Shown here in pieces: positions 11,701 to 22,299 of a stretch of DNA of 64,000 bases. The stretch comes from Holothuria scabra (lineage: Eukaryota > Echinodermata > Holothuroidea > Aspidochirotida > Holothuriidae): assembly GCA_037179385.1 (NCBI GenBank), contig CM074185.1, forward strand, positions 48,363,000 to 48,426,999, written 5' to 3'. Each line of letters opens with the position of its first letter. The first letter of the stretch is position 1. The translations under genes were made by a program, and so were the position numbers. The notes below the pieces were generated by a model. That model had not been told where the DNA came from. It searched no databases and worked only from the letters and a program-made list of their open reading frames with translations.

Positions 11701-13592
11701 TCATGCCTACAGTACAACATTTTGAGGAAAATGATTACAACTCTAAACACCATCTCGGTGACTGCAATTGGATCAACATTTCTTTAAACAGTAGCTTTGT
11801 TCTGGTTGGTCAATGAGAGATGACTTGAGTACAGTCTTCTGTGTTACCAACAGCTAATACTGTACATAGTGTTTTGTGGATATGGTCTTCAGTCAAATTA
11901 CAGTCAAATGTAAGCCCAGTCCAAATAACTGCACATAGCTCTGTCTATGACATGTACTGGATAGTTATTTTTTTAAGTAAATTCCAGAAGGTGCTTTAAT
12001 GCCACTAAGTAATGGGAATTTTTCCTCTTTCCACTCTCTAAGGCAGAGTTTAAAAAGGTCTAAAAAGAATAATCCAGAACTAAATTTAGTTTTGAAACTG
12101 CATGTTGAAGAAGGACATACTGTGAGCATTCTTGACTATTCTATTAAACACAGTGATACAGGAGTCCAAGGATGTAGCTCCAGTGGACAGCACTGGGCGG
12201 CCACACCCAGCACTCGATTTTCGTGCCCAGCACTCCAGACAAACACACGTCTCCCTGCCCACCACAAATCTGACTCTAAAACTAGCCCCAAATTTGCTCC
12301 CTAAAGTAAAATGAGGAAAAATGAAAAATTGATGGCTGAAAAATGAGGAAGATGACATGAGGTGGTGTAAGGTGCTCTCCCTAGATTACACCCAGCACTC
12401 AGATTTTGCTAGCTTTATTTGTGCAGGAGTCTCATTTTTGAGAAGTGTTTTTTTGTATACATTTAGAATACTTACTGGAACATGTATTTGCCAGTTTGTA
12501 TGCTGCACTTATCTGGGGATTCCTTCTTCAGTTTGCGGAAGATCATTTTAGCTTGGTTTTGGTAATCCATGAGGCTTGTTCCAGACTGTGATGGAAACAA
12601 AAATACAGAATATTTATGCCAATTTTAAAGTTCCATAATCTGAAAACAGCTCTTTTTGCTAAATTTTCATACTCACACCCACAAAAAATGATATTTCATA
12701 CTATATTTCTCTTACATACTGTGATACACATGGTTCAATCCCTTGTTCCATTTAAGCTTTTAACTGCATTGCTTGGTCTTTTGCAGGGCTCCAAATGCAC
12801 CAGTAGCCATGGCTACTGTGCCCATACAGATCGCTGTGGTTCCCCTGAAAAATGTCCTGTTGGAATAGCATAGACCTATAGCCATTTCAGCTATCCACTT
12901 CTCACACTTGACAAATGCATGGACCCCTGACTCAGTATATTTTAGCTGAAAAGGCCAGGGCACTTAATGCATTTTTCACAACTATTTACTGAAAATATCT
13001 GTTAGGCATTATTTTTAGCATACCATTTCATCAGGCTTTGAGAGTCCATGCAGGTACTGTAACATAGACATCAAAAACCTTTCTCAGCCCTTAATGTCAA
13101 GTTTAAAAACTGTGGAGTCTCCGACAAAGATTTTAATTGATCTTGCTCTTCAAACAAAGAAGAGTTTTTAACTATTATGATACAAAGGAGATATCCAAAC
13201 CCTCACCAGGGCTGGGATCGTTTTTGGCAATGGGGTTGTTGCCCTATAAAAGCTAATAACAATCAAGGCCATTTGGAATCCATGCCCTACATTTACCTGT
13301 GAGAATACATAATGGTCAGCACACAATCACTTCTTTAGCCTTGGTTCCCACTCAATTCAAATGACATGAAATTAAAACTGATGGGGAAATGGCCTTGCCC
13401 TCCTAGAGCCTTAGTTTTTCCAGTATTGCCTCACCTCATAGATAGTTCAACATGGCTATGACAATTCTGTAAGCAAACAAAGATTAATGTTTTCTTCCAA
13501 AAAGATGGAATACCAACCTGTTCATGTTCTTGCATGGATGCTGACAAGGGCAGCCCATCAGCTACCCTTGCAATCATTGTCATTAGTACCAT
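8562..13592 (-). CDS. sec22b: Vesicle-trafficking R-SNARE SEC22B, complete, five coding exons
   Basis: SEC22B is a longin-domain R-SNARE on ER, ERGIC and Golgi membranes. It pairs with syntaxin-5 or syntaxin-18 type Q-SNAREs in ER-Golgi transport. The coding sequence joins 13592-13518, 12585-12476, 11489-11329, 9824-9678 and 8716-8562. Every junction is GT/AG and in phase, giving 648 nt, or 215 residues plus stop, the same length as vertebrate SEC22B. The longin domain covers about residues 1-118 (start [16 protein letters not shown], then [12 protein letters not shown] and [11 protein letters not shown]). The SNARE motif is about 134-194 ([20 protein letters not shown]), with the zero-layer arginine at R159 in [18 protein letters not shown]-terminal membrane anchor covers about 196-210, ending in LRYWVF. 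No frameshift or stop was found. The start is the first ATG of exon 1 and matches the family start. Family knowledge supplies function; the exon structure is read directly. Confidence 0.96.
8717..9677 (-). other. sec22b intron 4
   Basis: Non-coding between exons 4 and 5. It includes the 42-bp duplication at 8935-9022 and degenerate TTCCATGACTTT / TTTCCAGG words up to about 9265, typical of dispersed repeats. Confidence 0.85.
8935..9022 (+). repeat. 42-bp tandem duplication
   Basis: Two copies, 42 bp apart, of a unit starting CACATTCAAAATGACAAAAT and ending AGAATGATTTT. They are identical over their length, suggesting recent slippage or duplication. Confidence 0.95.
9678..9824 (-). CDS. sec22b: sec22b coding exon 4 (SNARE motif, N-terminal half)
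   Basis: This exon gives residues 116-164 ([19 protein letters not shown], then the SNARE heptads through VMQRGVALS). It contains the zero-layer arginine R159. The acceptor is aatcag and the donor gtatgt. Confidence 0.95.
9825..11328 (-). other. sec22b intron 3
   Basis: About 1.5 kb of AT-rich intron. A solitary CAGGGTTGTAGCTACAGGGG near 9951 resembles one end of a hAT-type repeat, but no partner end or TSD was found. Confidence 0.85.
11329..11489 (-). CDS. sec22b: sec22b coding exon 3
   Basis: This exon gives the end of codon 62 to residue 115 plus one base ([47 protein letters not shown]). It forms the core strand-helix segment of the longin domain. The acceptor is aacag and the donor gtgagt. 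Confidence 0.95.
11490..12475 (-). other. sec22b intron 2
   Basis: About 1 kb of non-coding DNA. CCCAGCACTC recurs three times (12208-12410), with no resolved element. Confidence 0.85.
12476..12585 (-). CDS. sec22b: sec22b coding exon 2
   Basis: This exon gives residues 26-61 and two bases of codon 62 ([19 protein letters not shown], then [17 protein letters not shown]). The acceptor is cacag and the donor gtaag. It matches the longin segment SGxxLxxYQxQAKxxFRKL of SEC22. At 110 bp in fragmented frames it is easily missed by an ORF scan. Confidence 0.92.
12586..13517 (-). other. sec22b intron 1
   Basis: About 0.9 kb of non-coding DNA. A palindrome AGTAGCCATGGCTACT lies near 12801-12817. Nothing else supported. 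Confidence 0.85.
13518..13592 (-). CDS. sec22b: sec22b coding exon 1
   Basis: This exon gives residues 1-25, [16 protein letters not shown] through SMQEHEQ, the first strand of the longin fold. It ends in phase 0 at CAG followed by the donor gttggt. The donor is slightly unusual (GTTGGT rather than GTAAGT or GTGAGT). Confidence 0.94.
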
Positions 13593-14271
13593 CTTGCTCC
13601 TTTTTATACTCTCTTGGGACAATCCTGTTAAATCTTCAGCAGATTTTTTCTCTCAAATTTGGTCTCAACTGTTGGAAAACTCTGAATTCCAGTGAAGTCA
13701 GGCAGCTGGGAAAAGTAAACAGGACGACCATAAATGTTATGTACATGTGAGATCAGACTCTTTTCTACAGTAAGTCTTTTAAGGATATGCTGTACTTAGT
13801 CTACTGCTTGCAATTTTACTTTTTAATCTAAGTACTGTACTGGTATTCCAACTGTATGCCTCACTAAAATCTTCCAAAATAATCAGTACCCCAATATGTT
13901 CATTAGTCAAATGGGCTAATTTCTGTATTAAGTGTACCAATTAAAAAACTCTTTGAGAGATGTTATAAGAAAATTAAATGCTGTACTTAGGCTACTGTGA
14001 AAGAGTGCACCCTAACCCTACATTTCCAGTCATAAAATGTGCTGAGTTCATTTGACTAAATGTAATTCATGATGTGCAGATTGGCAAATTATACTTGTAT
14101 GTTTTAGGGAAAATTAGGTGGCTGTCCGAGGGATAACCAATTCAAGAAATTAGTTTTTCTGCAGGGAATAGTTCCAGAAATTTTTAATTTATGCATTAAA
14201 TCAAGGATAAAATAGACCTGTTAAGTGGTAAATACATTTCCACTTTATTGAAAATCTCCAAAAAAACACAA

Positions 14272-14348
14272 ACTTTTCATAAATTCAAGAATGAAGATGA
14301 AATCAATTAAATAATTGATTTTGTCTTCATTCTTGATTTTATGAAAAT
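14272..14348. repeat. long near-perfect hairpin
   Basis: Arms of about 36 bp meet around 14308-14312. The left arm has TTCAAGAATGAAGATGAAAT; the right arm is its near-complement, with CTTCATTCTTGATTTTATG. It could be the core of a small palindromic transposon; no TSD was identified. Confidence 0.85.
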
Positions 14349-14475
14349 TACATTGATTTTACTCAAAATTTTTGCTTGCCCTTTAGATTCCACTGTGAAC
14401 CACTGTGAACAGCTGCAGGCATATGTATGTCAAACAAGTCAAGTTTAGGCCCAGAATATTTCAGAGTGCATCCAC

Positions 14476-14545
14476 CAGGATTTGATCCAGGGATCTAGCC
14501 TATACAGCAGTGTGCACAGCAGTACAGTGCACTCAACCACCATGT
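14476..14545 (-). repeat. tRNA-like sequence (SINE head or tRNA pseudogene)
   Basis: Read on the minus strand, it has a box-A-like GTGGTTGAGTGCAC and, about 45 bp on, a box-B-like GGATCAAATCC. It does not fold into a convincing tRNA by eye, so a SINE head or tRNA relic is more likely than a working gene. Confidence 0.3.
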
Positions 14546-17236
14546 TCAAGCTGAAGTTGTTCAAAATTGTTCTAACTTATGACCTACTATATGAGATTAC
14601 AGTAAGGGAATTAATTACCAAAGTTCACTGCGCCTTCAACCTCAAAATTAGTTTTTCATCTAGGTTCCTTGAGAAGTCCATAAACTTTCAATGGGATTAA
14701 TTAACCCCTCCCATAAGTCCCTTTTTTTCAGGCTCATGAGTGGAACAGCCCACCAACCCAACCCCCTACCCAACATCTGAGAAAGCATCCATTGACTTAA
14801 GTTTTTCCAACAGTATTTTTCTTTTAATGGATAGTGGGAAATCTGTACTTGAATATATGCAGTACTGTATATTAAGCTTTCACGGTAAACCGGTTATTTT
14901 ACCGATACCGGTAATAACCGGTTTCGATACAGTTTGATTATTGCATTTGAAAAAATCGAAAAAATCGGTAAAATAGAAATAACCGAAAATAATCGCAAAT
15001 AATCATTACACATTGAAAATAATCGTGCCATATTGCAACAGCATAGCAGTTGCAATCGGCGAGGAGAGAAATAACCATTAAAAATGTGCAAGAATATCTC
15101 TTGAAACGTTACTGGTCCCGCAACGGCCATCGCGCCTTTTCCGATTGAGACTTAGTTCACCGCAGACGGCAGAGTAGACATCATGATCATACTAAACTGT
15201 CCTTCACTTGTGCCTGATAGTTCCATTGTGATAGACGGTCTTTACAAGAGTGTATTTAGGAGGCTGTGTACAAATTCATTCTTAGGCAAAAAAGAAATAA
15301 CAGAGATAAAGGTTAATGTTTTTAACTAATGATTAAAATGTCCACCGTAAGGTTTTCAGTTGAAAGCTGTATAAATAGGTCTAGTCTCTAGTCAGATTCC
15401 GTGAGAAATCTTTGACGAACTTTTCTTCGACGATCTTTTCCAACAGTTTTAAAACACGTATAGGCCTAGTGAACGGTGCGTACTTGCTCCGTTGGCTGAA
15501 CTGTACATCTGTGAGGCAAACTACAGTATACACACTAAATCCCAATGACCTGAGTGTGAGAACTGAATTGGATTTTTGGTCGAGCGTATTGGGCTAACAG
15601 GCAGTGCATACACATGCTGTGTCGACTTCTTTCGCAAGTTGCTGTCTTACAATAGTACTGAAATTCACAGAACAAACCCACTGCAAGGCTTGAGAAGTAG
15701 ACCGGCGCTCTGGCGCGAAAGTGCCAGGACGCCAGTCTATCTTAGCCAGAAACATGAAAAAGTAGGTGTATGTCTGCCTCTAAAAATAGCACCGGGTGTG
15801 TGATGCGAACAATTCAAAAATCATGGATCATTTCCCACACATGACATGTCTAAATTGCACTACTATTTTTGGTAAAAACTTGCAAAGCAAACTGTTAGTC
15901 TGCCGCGAAAAATATTGAAGTGTGTTTGTACCCAACGTTATGTCCAAGCAGCACAAGCTCAGCTAGTAGCTGCACGAATACAGTGTACAGCACGTAGGCA
16001 GACTGAGTAGCCCACAGAGCGAACAAAATGTTTTCAATCGGCTCACTTAATTCAATGTGGGGAAACAGCCACATGGACCCGCTACACAGTGTCACTGTTT
16101 TAGTTTCAAGCAGAATTTATTTAACAAACATTGTGATTGGTTCAATTTTAAGACCAACCAATCACAGCTTGCGACATCGTCAATGGACATGTAGTGTGTG
16201 AAATCTCCCAGTTTCGACAATGCAATTTGCCCATTGAGTATATGTTACGATGATACAGTACTGTTTCGCCAACTGAAAAGCTGATTCGATAGCAGCGCGA
16301 TGCAAACATTCTTCAAACAAACCATGTGCTATGCATCATACAGTACTGTTAGTTAATGAAGCGGTCATGCACTTCGCAGCTCGCCCTCCACACTATATAA
16401 ATGCACGAGGTAAATTGCGATTTTATGATGTGCTGCATCGCAAGCTCTGTCAGTCACTGACAGTCGGGGAGGTCATTGACCAAATTTTTCCTGTATTAAC
16501 CCTGTTACATAACTCAACCCAGGGAGATGAAACATCCAACTCTTTGCTCAACCTTATTCCCAGTTGTCCTTCTAAGCGCAAATTCTTTAAGATAACTTTT
16601 TGGTTAAACCAACTTAGTTATGACCACACTTACGTAGGTCTACACCGGCCGCCGGATGCACGAATTACTTCTGCGGTATTACTTGGACAGATTACAGGAT
16701 AAACGGAGTAGCAGCAAAGATCAAACAAAAAAACATTACAATCATTTAAATACATCGTGGAGTTTCATTCACAATTTTTTAAGGAGAAAAAAAAAAAAAC
16801 GGAGGTGAAAAACAAAAAGGAGGTTTATTCATAGCTCTTTGGGAAACTGAAACATGTTGGAGGGATGGTGTGAGCTCGGGAGGGAGAAAACACATTCTTA
16901 TCCAATATTGTGGTTAACACTCTGACTCTGTACCCTCTTCCCTCAGTGGCTTTACTTGGAGTTCTTAGAAAACAATGGCCCTCATTCATTTTTTCTAAAC
17001 AGATATAATAATAAGCCACCTTGCATCATCTCCGTCCCCTCTAATTCACCATTTGTTTGATAAGCTCTCAAGTCTCTCAATCTACTGGAACTCCAGACAC
17101 ATTTCACTAGGCCTACAGTAGCAGAGAAATTTTAATCTACCCTTGGTGTTATTTTGTAACTTAATAATTTTTTTTGAGAAAACTTTTGATACCGAGAAAA
17201 ATACACCGAACAAAGCCCCATTCATCTCCATCCAAA

Positions 17237-18315
17237 ATGGCTGAGGAAACAGGGTCAATTTTATATGGTATCGACGAACTTGTTCCAAAGCCGGGCTCAG
17301 GAAAGTCTCCGGTTTGGACTTACTTCGGATTTGAGAAGGGTCCAGATGACAAGCCTAAAGACGTGGACGTAGCCGTATGTCGATTCATTTCTTGTCGCAA
17401 AAGGAAAGTGAAGGCAAAAGGCGGGAACACATGAAACCTTTTTCAGCACCTGAAGTCATCTCATCCTAGGGAGTATGGCATTGCCAAAGGCCAGCAAGCC
17501 AAAACTAAAGGGACTCTCAATTCTCCCCCCCTCCCCCCCGGAGAAGCTGGTCCTTCAAAAAAAAACCCTTCCCAAGTCGGTAGTGCGACAGCACTTGCTG
17601 CTCAACTTCCTATGAAAACTTTATTCTGTATGACCGTAATAGTGCCAAATGGAAGCAGTTAACAAGGTCAGTGACTATGTGCATTGCAAAAGACATTTTG
17701 CCAATATATTCAGTTGAAAAGAGTGGATTAAAAGCAATGCTTAAAACTTTCGACAGCCGGTATGAACTGCCCGGGAGAAATTATTTCACCAAGACGGCCC
17801 TTCCCACTCTTTTTAATGAGGTAAAGGAAAAAGTTGTGGACTCGCTTTCAGGTTGTGACTTTTACGCACTGACTGCTGATATGTGGTCTAGTAGGACAAC
17901 GGAACCCTTCCTGGGAGTGACAATACACTACATTAGTAACGATTGGGAACTTAAAACCCACTGCCTTCAGACTCTTTATTTTCCGGAATCGCATACAGCG
18001 GAAAATATAGTTGAGAACCTGGAAAACACGCTCTCCGAATGGAATCTATCTGCCACACAACTGGTCGTTATTACAACCGACAATGGGGCAAATATAGTTA
18101 AGGCATGCGGGGATCTCATGTGGTCTCGCCTCTCTTGTTTTGGTCATAACCTTCATCTGGCCATCGGAAATTCTATGAAGAGAGAGGAGAGGGTTGACCG
18201 AGCCATCGGGGTCGCGAAAGGAATTGTTGCTGCTTATGGGACTAGTTTTAAAAGAAGGGGCCGCCTGGCTGCATATCAACAACAAGAAAATGTACCTCAG
18301 CATGGACTTGTATCG
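17237..18315 (+). pseudogene. hAT transposase fragment, ZBED4/6-like
   Basis: The ATG at 17237 begins a BED zinc finger (VWTYFGF, CRFISC, then HLKSSH) with a TGA at 17432 where families have NTSNLF. A frameshift near 17620 separates it from the catalytic part (17671-18315). That part contains FDSRYELPGRNYF, LTADMWSSRTTEPFLGVTI, VVITTDNGANIVKA and CFGHNLHLAIGNSM. The two acidic catalytic positions in TADMWSS and TTDNGAN are present. The third catalytic residue and the hAT dimerisation region are absent: the frame ends at a donor-like site (tatcg/gtaag) and nothing similar follows before the right terminal repeat. Not functional. Confidence 0.88.
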
Positions 18316-19072
18316 GTAAGTAACTAGATTCACTTAAAATTTTTATGTCTTTCTGGAAAATCCCTAAATCCATGGTCCCATGTGTGGGCAATGCTTGTCG
18401 TATAACACAGAACTCTTTCTCTCCTTTCCACTGTTATTCAGTGTTTTTACTTGAAGTTCACTGCTCATTCAGATTGAGAGCCAAAAAAAGCAAGAGTTGA
18501 TTGGTGTATATGGTCAAGGTGGCTTATACGTTCTTTTGTGAAAAACAGTGAAGTGACACACGTTCGATCATCTTTATCAGTGTAAATACCGTAGCTTGTA
18601 ACTTTTGTATTCGTTTTGTTATCCACTTGAATTATTTCTAATGATCTTGGGCAGGTAGTTTTCTTTGAAAATATGGGCGAAATCAGTTCACACTGATTTT
18701 CAAGCCTTTTCTTCATAACTTTCAAAGGGCAAGTTTTTATACTTTGTGGGGTGATCACTTCGTCGTTACTCTGACCTACTGTACTGTAGCTTGCGGTGTA
18801 TTGTGCATAGTAAGTAAACTTAGGTAAAGCCCATGTGAAAACGTGAATTTGTTGTATTATTTTTCACATGTTGTCATTTATTATCTTTCACAACCGTTAC
18901 CAAATTAAAACCACCTTTCTCTCCCAACCAGAAATAACTTTGTCTATTTCTTTGTGTTAATAGAGAGTGTATTTTTACATGGCTAGACTAGCGGGAATTC
19001 AGAGTTCCCGTGCATCTTAGCCTCATATGCACATTATATTGTTGACGAACTTGACGTATTGTTGGTAGTATG
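18316..19072. other. 3' interior of the hAT element, no coding remnant seen
   Basis: This interval should hold the C-terminal transposase but shows no similarity by eye. It was either deleted or replaced. A minus-strand open frame (18465-18758) is unrecognised and probably chance. Confidence 0.5.
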
Positions 19073-19479
19073 TGACGGAAAAAACCGGTAATAATCGTAC
19101 CACGATTATTATGGGTCCGATTATACCGGTGATCATTTTTGGACAAACCGTGAAAGCTTACTCTATATGGGGAAGAGGTGTGAGGCCACCCTCCCTTTTG
19201 CTGAAAATTTGGATTCTGGTACTGTACTGTACTGTACATGAATGCCAAGAAGCCCAGGAGTGCAATACTTGAAGCAGATTTCTCTGTTTCAAGTTGATCG
19301 TCCATAGACCTACGGTCCAGTATAGGTATTGACAATGTGCACTGCATTTACCTGAACAGATCAGAATCATCAAATACTGTACCACCGTATTACACACTGT
19401 TCACATTGCATCGCCTAAATGTACAGTGGGCTATGCACAGTCGGTATAATGGGGCCTCCACAGTGATAAAGATACTGTA

Positions 19480-20020
19480 TGGTTTGAGAAACAATCAAAG
19501 GCTTTTGAAAAATAGAATGAAATCCACACTGTGGCCAGAATCAATAGAAAAAGAGACATCCTCAAGAAAGCTCAATAAATTTGGTAACGTTAGAAACACT
19601 TGGCAGGAGGTCACGCTAAGAAAGATAATAAGATTTTATCTGGAAAAAAGTATAAAACAATCCTTAATTAAGGATTCCATAGTTTTTCACACAACACAAG
19701 TTTGTAAACTGACTAGTATATAAAATTTTGGAACTTCATGGAATGCAAGCTTCAATCCCCTTTTTTGAAAACTGGAACATTATTTGCTATCCGCCAGTCA
19801 GGGGAAAAAGTTGGAATCCTGCAGACATTTGATAAATAATGGAAAGAGGAGAGCTACAGTAACAAAATCTCAGAGCATTCATGTAGACTGGCTGGATGGC
19901 CCACCATAGGGGCTAGGGGCTTTACGTCTTTTTGCAGATCTGCTCCACAAAGAAGTGACACGCACACTAATTTTAGAAGAGACATTAGAATCCCTTTCAG
20001 GTCTCCAATGTGATACTAGC
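19480..20020 (-). pseudogene. decayed CR1-like LINE reverse transcriptase fragment
   Basis: Minus-strand translation in several frames gives HECSEILL, DWRIANNVPVFKKG, MESLIKD, LLSFLEDVSF and FSKAFD. These are in the same order and wording as the better preserved CR1-like copy at 35.6-37.6 kb. Multiple frameshifts and stops. This is the RT domain, fingers to motif A. Confidence 0.78.
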
Positions 20021-20029
20021 ACTTACAAG

Positions 20030-20718
20030 TGATTCAAAATGTCATCTTTTCAAAAAAATGTGTACAATTGAAGAATATTATAAACTCAGCGAGGTAGAAA
20101 AAGACTTAAATAAATCTGTTATTAAGAAATTTTGACAAAATTTATGGAAATCCTGAAATTTGTTCCATAATAACATGTCACATTCAAAATGTGGAAATGC
20201 AATTTAAGCAAATCAGGATCGCTTGTGCACTGTAGCCTTGGATTTGGGTGGGAGTACAACAAAGTGCCATGGAAGTAGCCTGGCTAGGCCTAGCATAGAG
20301 TCCTGCATGAACTAGGCTACGTACTGCATATTAAGCTCACATCATGCTTTGCAAGCATTTTACCAATTGCAATTTGTCTTAATTAACTCTCATGAAAATG
20401 ATAAATGAAGAAAAACGGTGTTATAACAGGCCACTTAAAAAAGGCCAGAATGAGGCCAAATCTTGGGCTTGAAATTTCTTCAAATATTGTCCTGTTGCAC
20501 ACTTAAGTTAAAAAATAGCCACATTCCCCATTTGTAATACTCATAGCCTGGTTGGTGGGTAACCATACTGGAAAGTAAGTTTACCATACGCCAAGGAATT
20601 ACGCCAAGGTAGATCTGTATCTTTTCTGTACTTGTGAGCCAGACTATCATGAGTGTGTATAGGAAGTTCCTGTTTTAACGCAATTTACTCATTGCCTAAT
20701 CACTTTCAGTTGTTGCTC
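20030..20718. other. non-coding spacer
   Basis: No gene or resolved element. Confidence 0.45.
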
Positions 20719-22060
20719 AGGGTGCATTCCAAGAAAAGCCAAGGCCGAATTGCGGAAGGTATGCCAATTGGTTTTCACGATCATACGTAGGGGAATTTTC
20801 TTGTGCACGCATACAATGCTACACAGCAACCTGCCGGGTGGCGCACTTACCCATATCCAAGTTACAAGTGGCTAGAGAAGCAGGTCAAACTTATCTTTAC
20901 ATCGGTGGATCGCCGGCATTGGGGAGGGGTATAAGGGGGGTGTCCCCCTCCCCTTTTTCGAAATTTTTTGAATTTTGGAAGTGTGTACACGCAAAATACT
21001 GGCACCTTTTTTGGCAAATCAGTCAACACAATTTCGCTGGCCTCGCTATGTTACCGCCAAAAAAGTTCAGTTCAGTACTGAATTTTTTGCAGTATTCTAG
21101 AAAAGCATTGCATTGAGAGATTTGCCAAAATAATATTACACAGATACTCAAAAATGCGCAATGACTAAAATACCTCTCCTAATCACAATATTCAATCGTT
21201 ATTTTTGCCGTAAATTTTGGGCTGGTACAGGTACAGTTTGAAAATATCCACTGGATATGTCAAGAACTATATCGTTCCATAGCTGCAAGTGATTTCCAAC
21301 ATATATCTTCATACATCTCGCACGGCGTTCTAGCCACGAAAACAAAAACACACAAACGAAGAACTGTCAAGGCAGTGCAGAATGTTCGTTTGACGGGAAA
21401 CCCTAAGACAAGCCCTGCCTCTAACCGGCAAAGTGGGCTTTGATTTTTGCTATGTTGAACTCAGCTTTGCACTCAGTTATTACACTTTTTACGCAGTGAC
21501 AGGAATATCTTTCATACTTGCTGCGAAGGTTAGCCAATAGTGATGTTGCCGCAGCAGCAAACATAGGTCGGCACAGTATGCACCTAGGCATGGGCATTGT
21601 TTAATAGTTGAATGTGCTGTGAGATACAATTTACTGAATTGGTAGTTATCAGTAAGATGAATTATTTGTTACTTTGCGTGGTTCTCTAACTAAGAATACT
21701 TTGGAGATTTGTAATGCCAGTTTTTCACAGGGCTGGGCGGGTCAGCGGATTTGGGAGTTGAAATGCTTGTCACATAGGAGTGTATGACTTGCATACGGTA
21801 TACATGTACGTGACGCATGCATAATATGTACGTTGGCAGTGCATGTACAAGTATTTGGTTCACACATAGTAAGTAGCAATCCCTATGTGATTGTACATGC
21901 TTGCGTGTACACGTGTACATATGCATACACCATTTACTGGCAATACGTTTATCATGTGATGGAGATTAACCGGTGCCCCAGGAATACAGCTTGCCTGCCA
22001 CTATGCCAAGGAGGATTCGGTGCTCACGCTGACGATCTTCGTGTTGGAGTGCATGATATG
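20719..22060 (+). mobile_element. half-copy of the long-inverted-repeat family, interrupted
   Basis: It starts CAGGGTGCATTCCAAG with an AAAGCCAAGG word, as in the intact element at 42.9 kb, and breaks off after about 110 bp. The matching sequence resumes near 21780 (CATGCATAATATGTACG, AGTAAGTAGCAATCC, ACACGTGTACATATGCATAC) and runs to about 22060 (GCCAAGGAGGATTCGGTGCT). The 20830-21775 segment is absent from the other copies and is probably an insertion, with ends unresolved. No right terminus was found. Confidence 0.55.
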
Positions 22061-22245
22061 CGCATGAAGACTGGGTTGCAGCTGAGTTTTCTGCCACGAC
22101 AGTTACAGTTTCACAGCATCATAGGTGCTTATAATTGTACACCATGCCATTTCAAGGTACGCAAGGAAGGGATGTAAATCAATAAGGTGTTTGTAATTGT
22201 ACAGCGCCAACATGTTGTACTTTCCCCTGGTGCAGTGAGGTACGC

Positions 22246-22290
22246 CGTACGCCAAAGATCTTTCTGTGAAAGGCCTTACTTTCCAGTACA
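22246..22290 (-). repeat. short dispersed repeat shared with 39384-39425
   Basis: CGCCAAAGATCTTTCTGTG followed by AAAGGCC and ACTTTCCAGTA is the near-exact reverse complement of 39384-39425. It is part of an unresolved interspersed family. Confidence 0.6.
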
Positions 22291-22299
22291 TGGGTGGGT

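Larger units (their letters stand above)
13593..14864. other. upstream region of sec22b
   Basis: It should contain the sec22b 5' UTR and promoter (minus strand), but no TATA box or initiator could be picked with confidence. It contains the hairpin at 14272-14348 and a tRNA-like sequence at 14476-14545. Confidence 0.4.
14873..19160 (+). mobile_element. hAT transposon (4,288 bp) with decayed BED-finger transposase
   Basis: Terminal inverted repeats TAAGCTTTCACGGT at both ends are followed by AACCGG / ACCGGT-rich subterminal DNA. They are flanked by an 8-bp duplication with one mismatch (CTGTATAT at 14865-14872, CTCTATAT at 19161-19168). The interior encodes a ZBED-like transposase (17237-18315) broken by a stop and a frameshift and lacking its C-terminal third. 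The 5' 2.3 kb has no coding sequence but includes an inverted repeat (TGTGATTGGT ... ACCAATCACA, 16130-16164). The mismatch and coding damage show an old, dead copy. Confidence 0.9.

Noticed and set aside
14476..14545. Functional tRNA gene
   Set aside because: Box-like words are present but stems do not pair convincingly; kept only as a tRNA-like relic.
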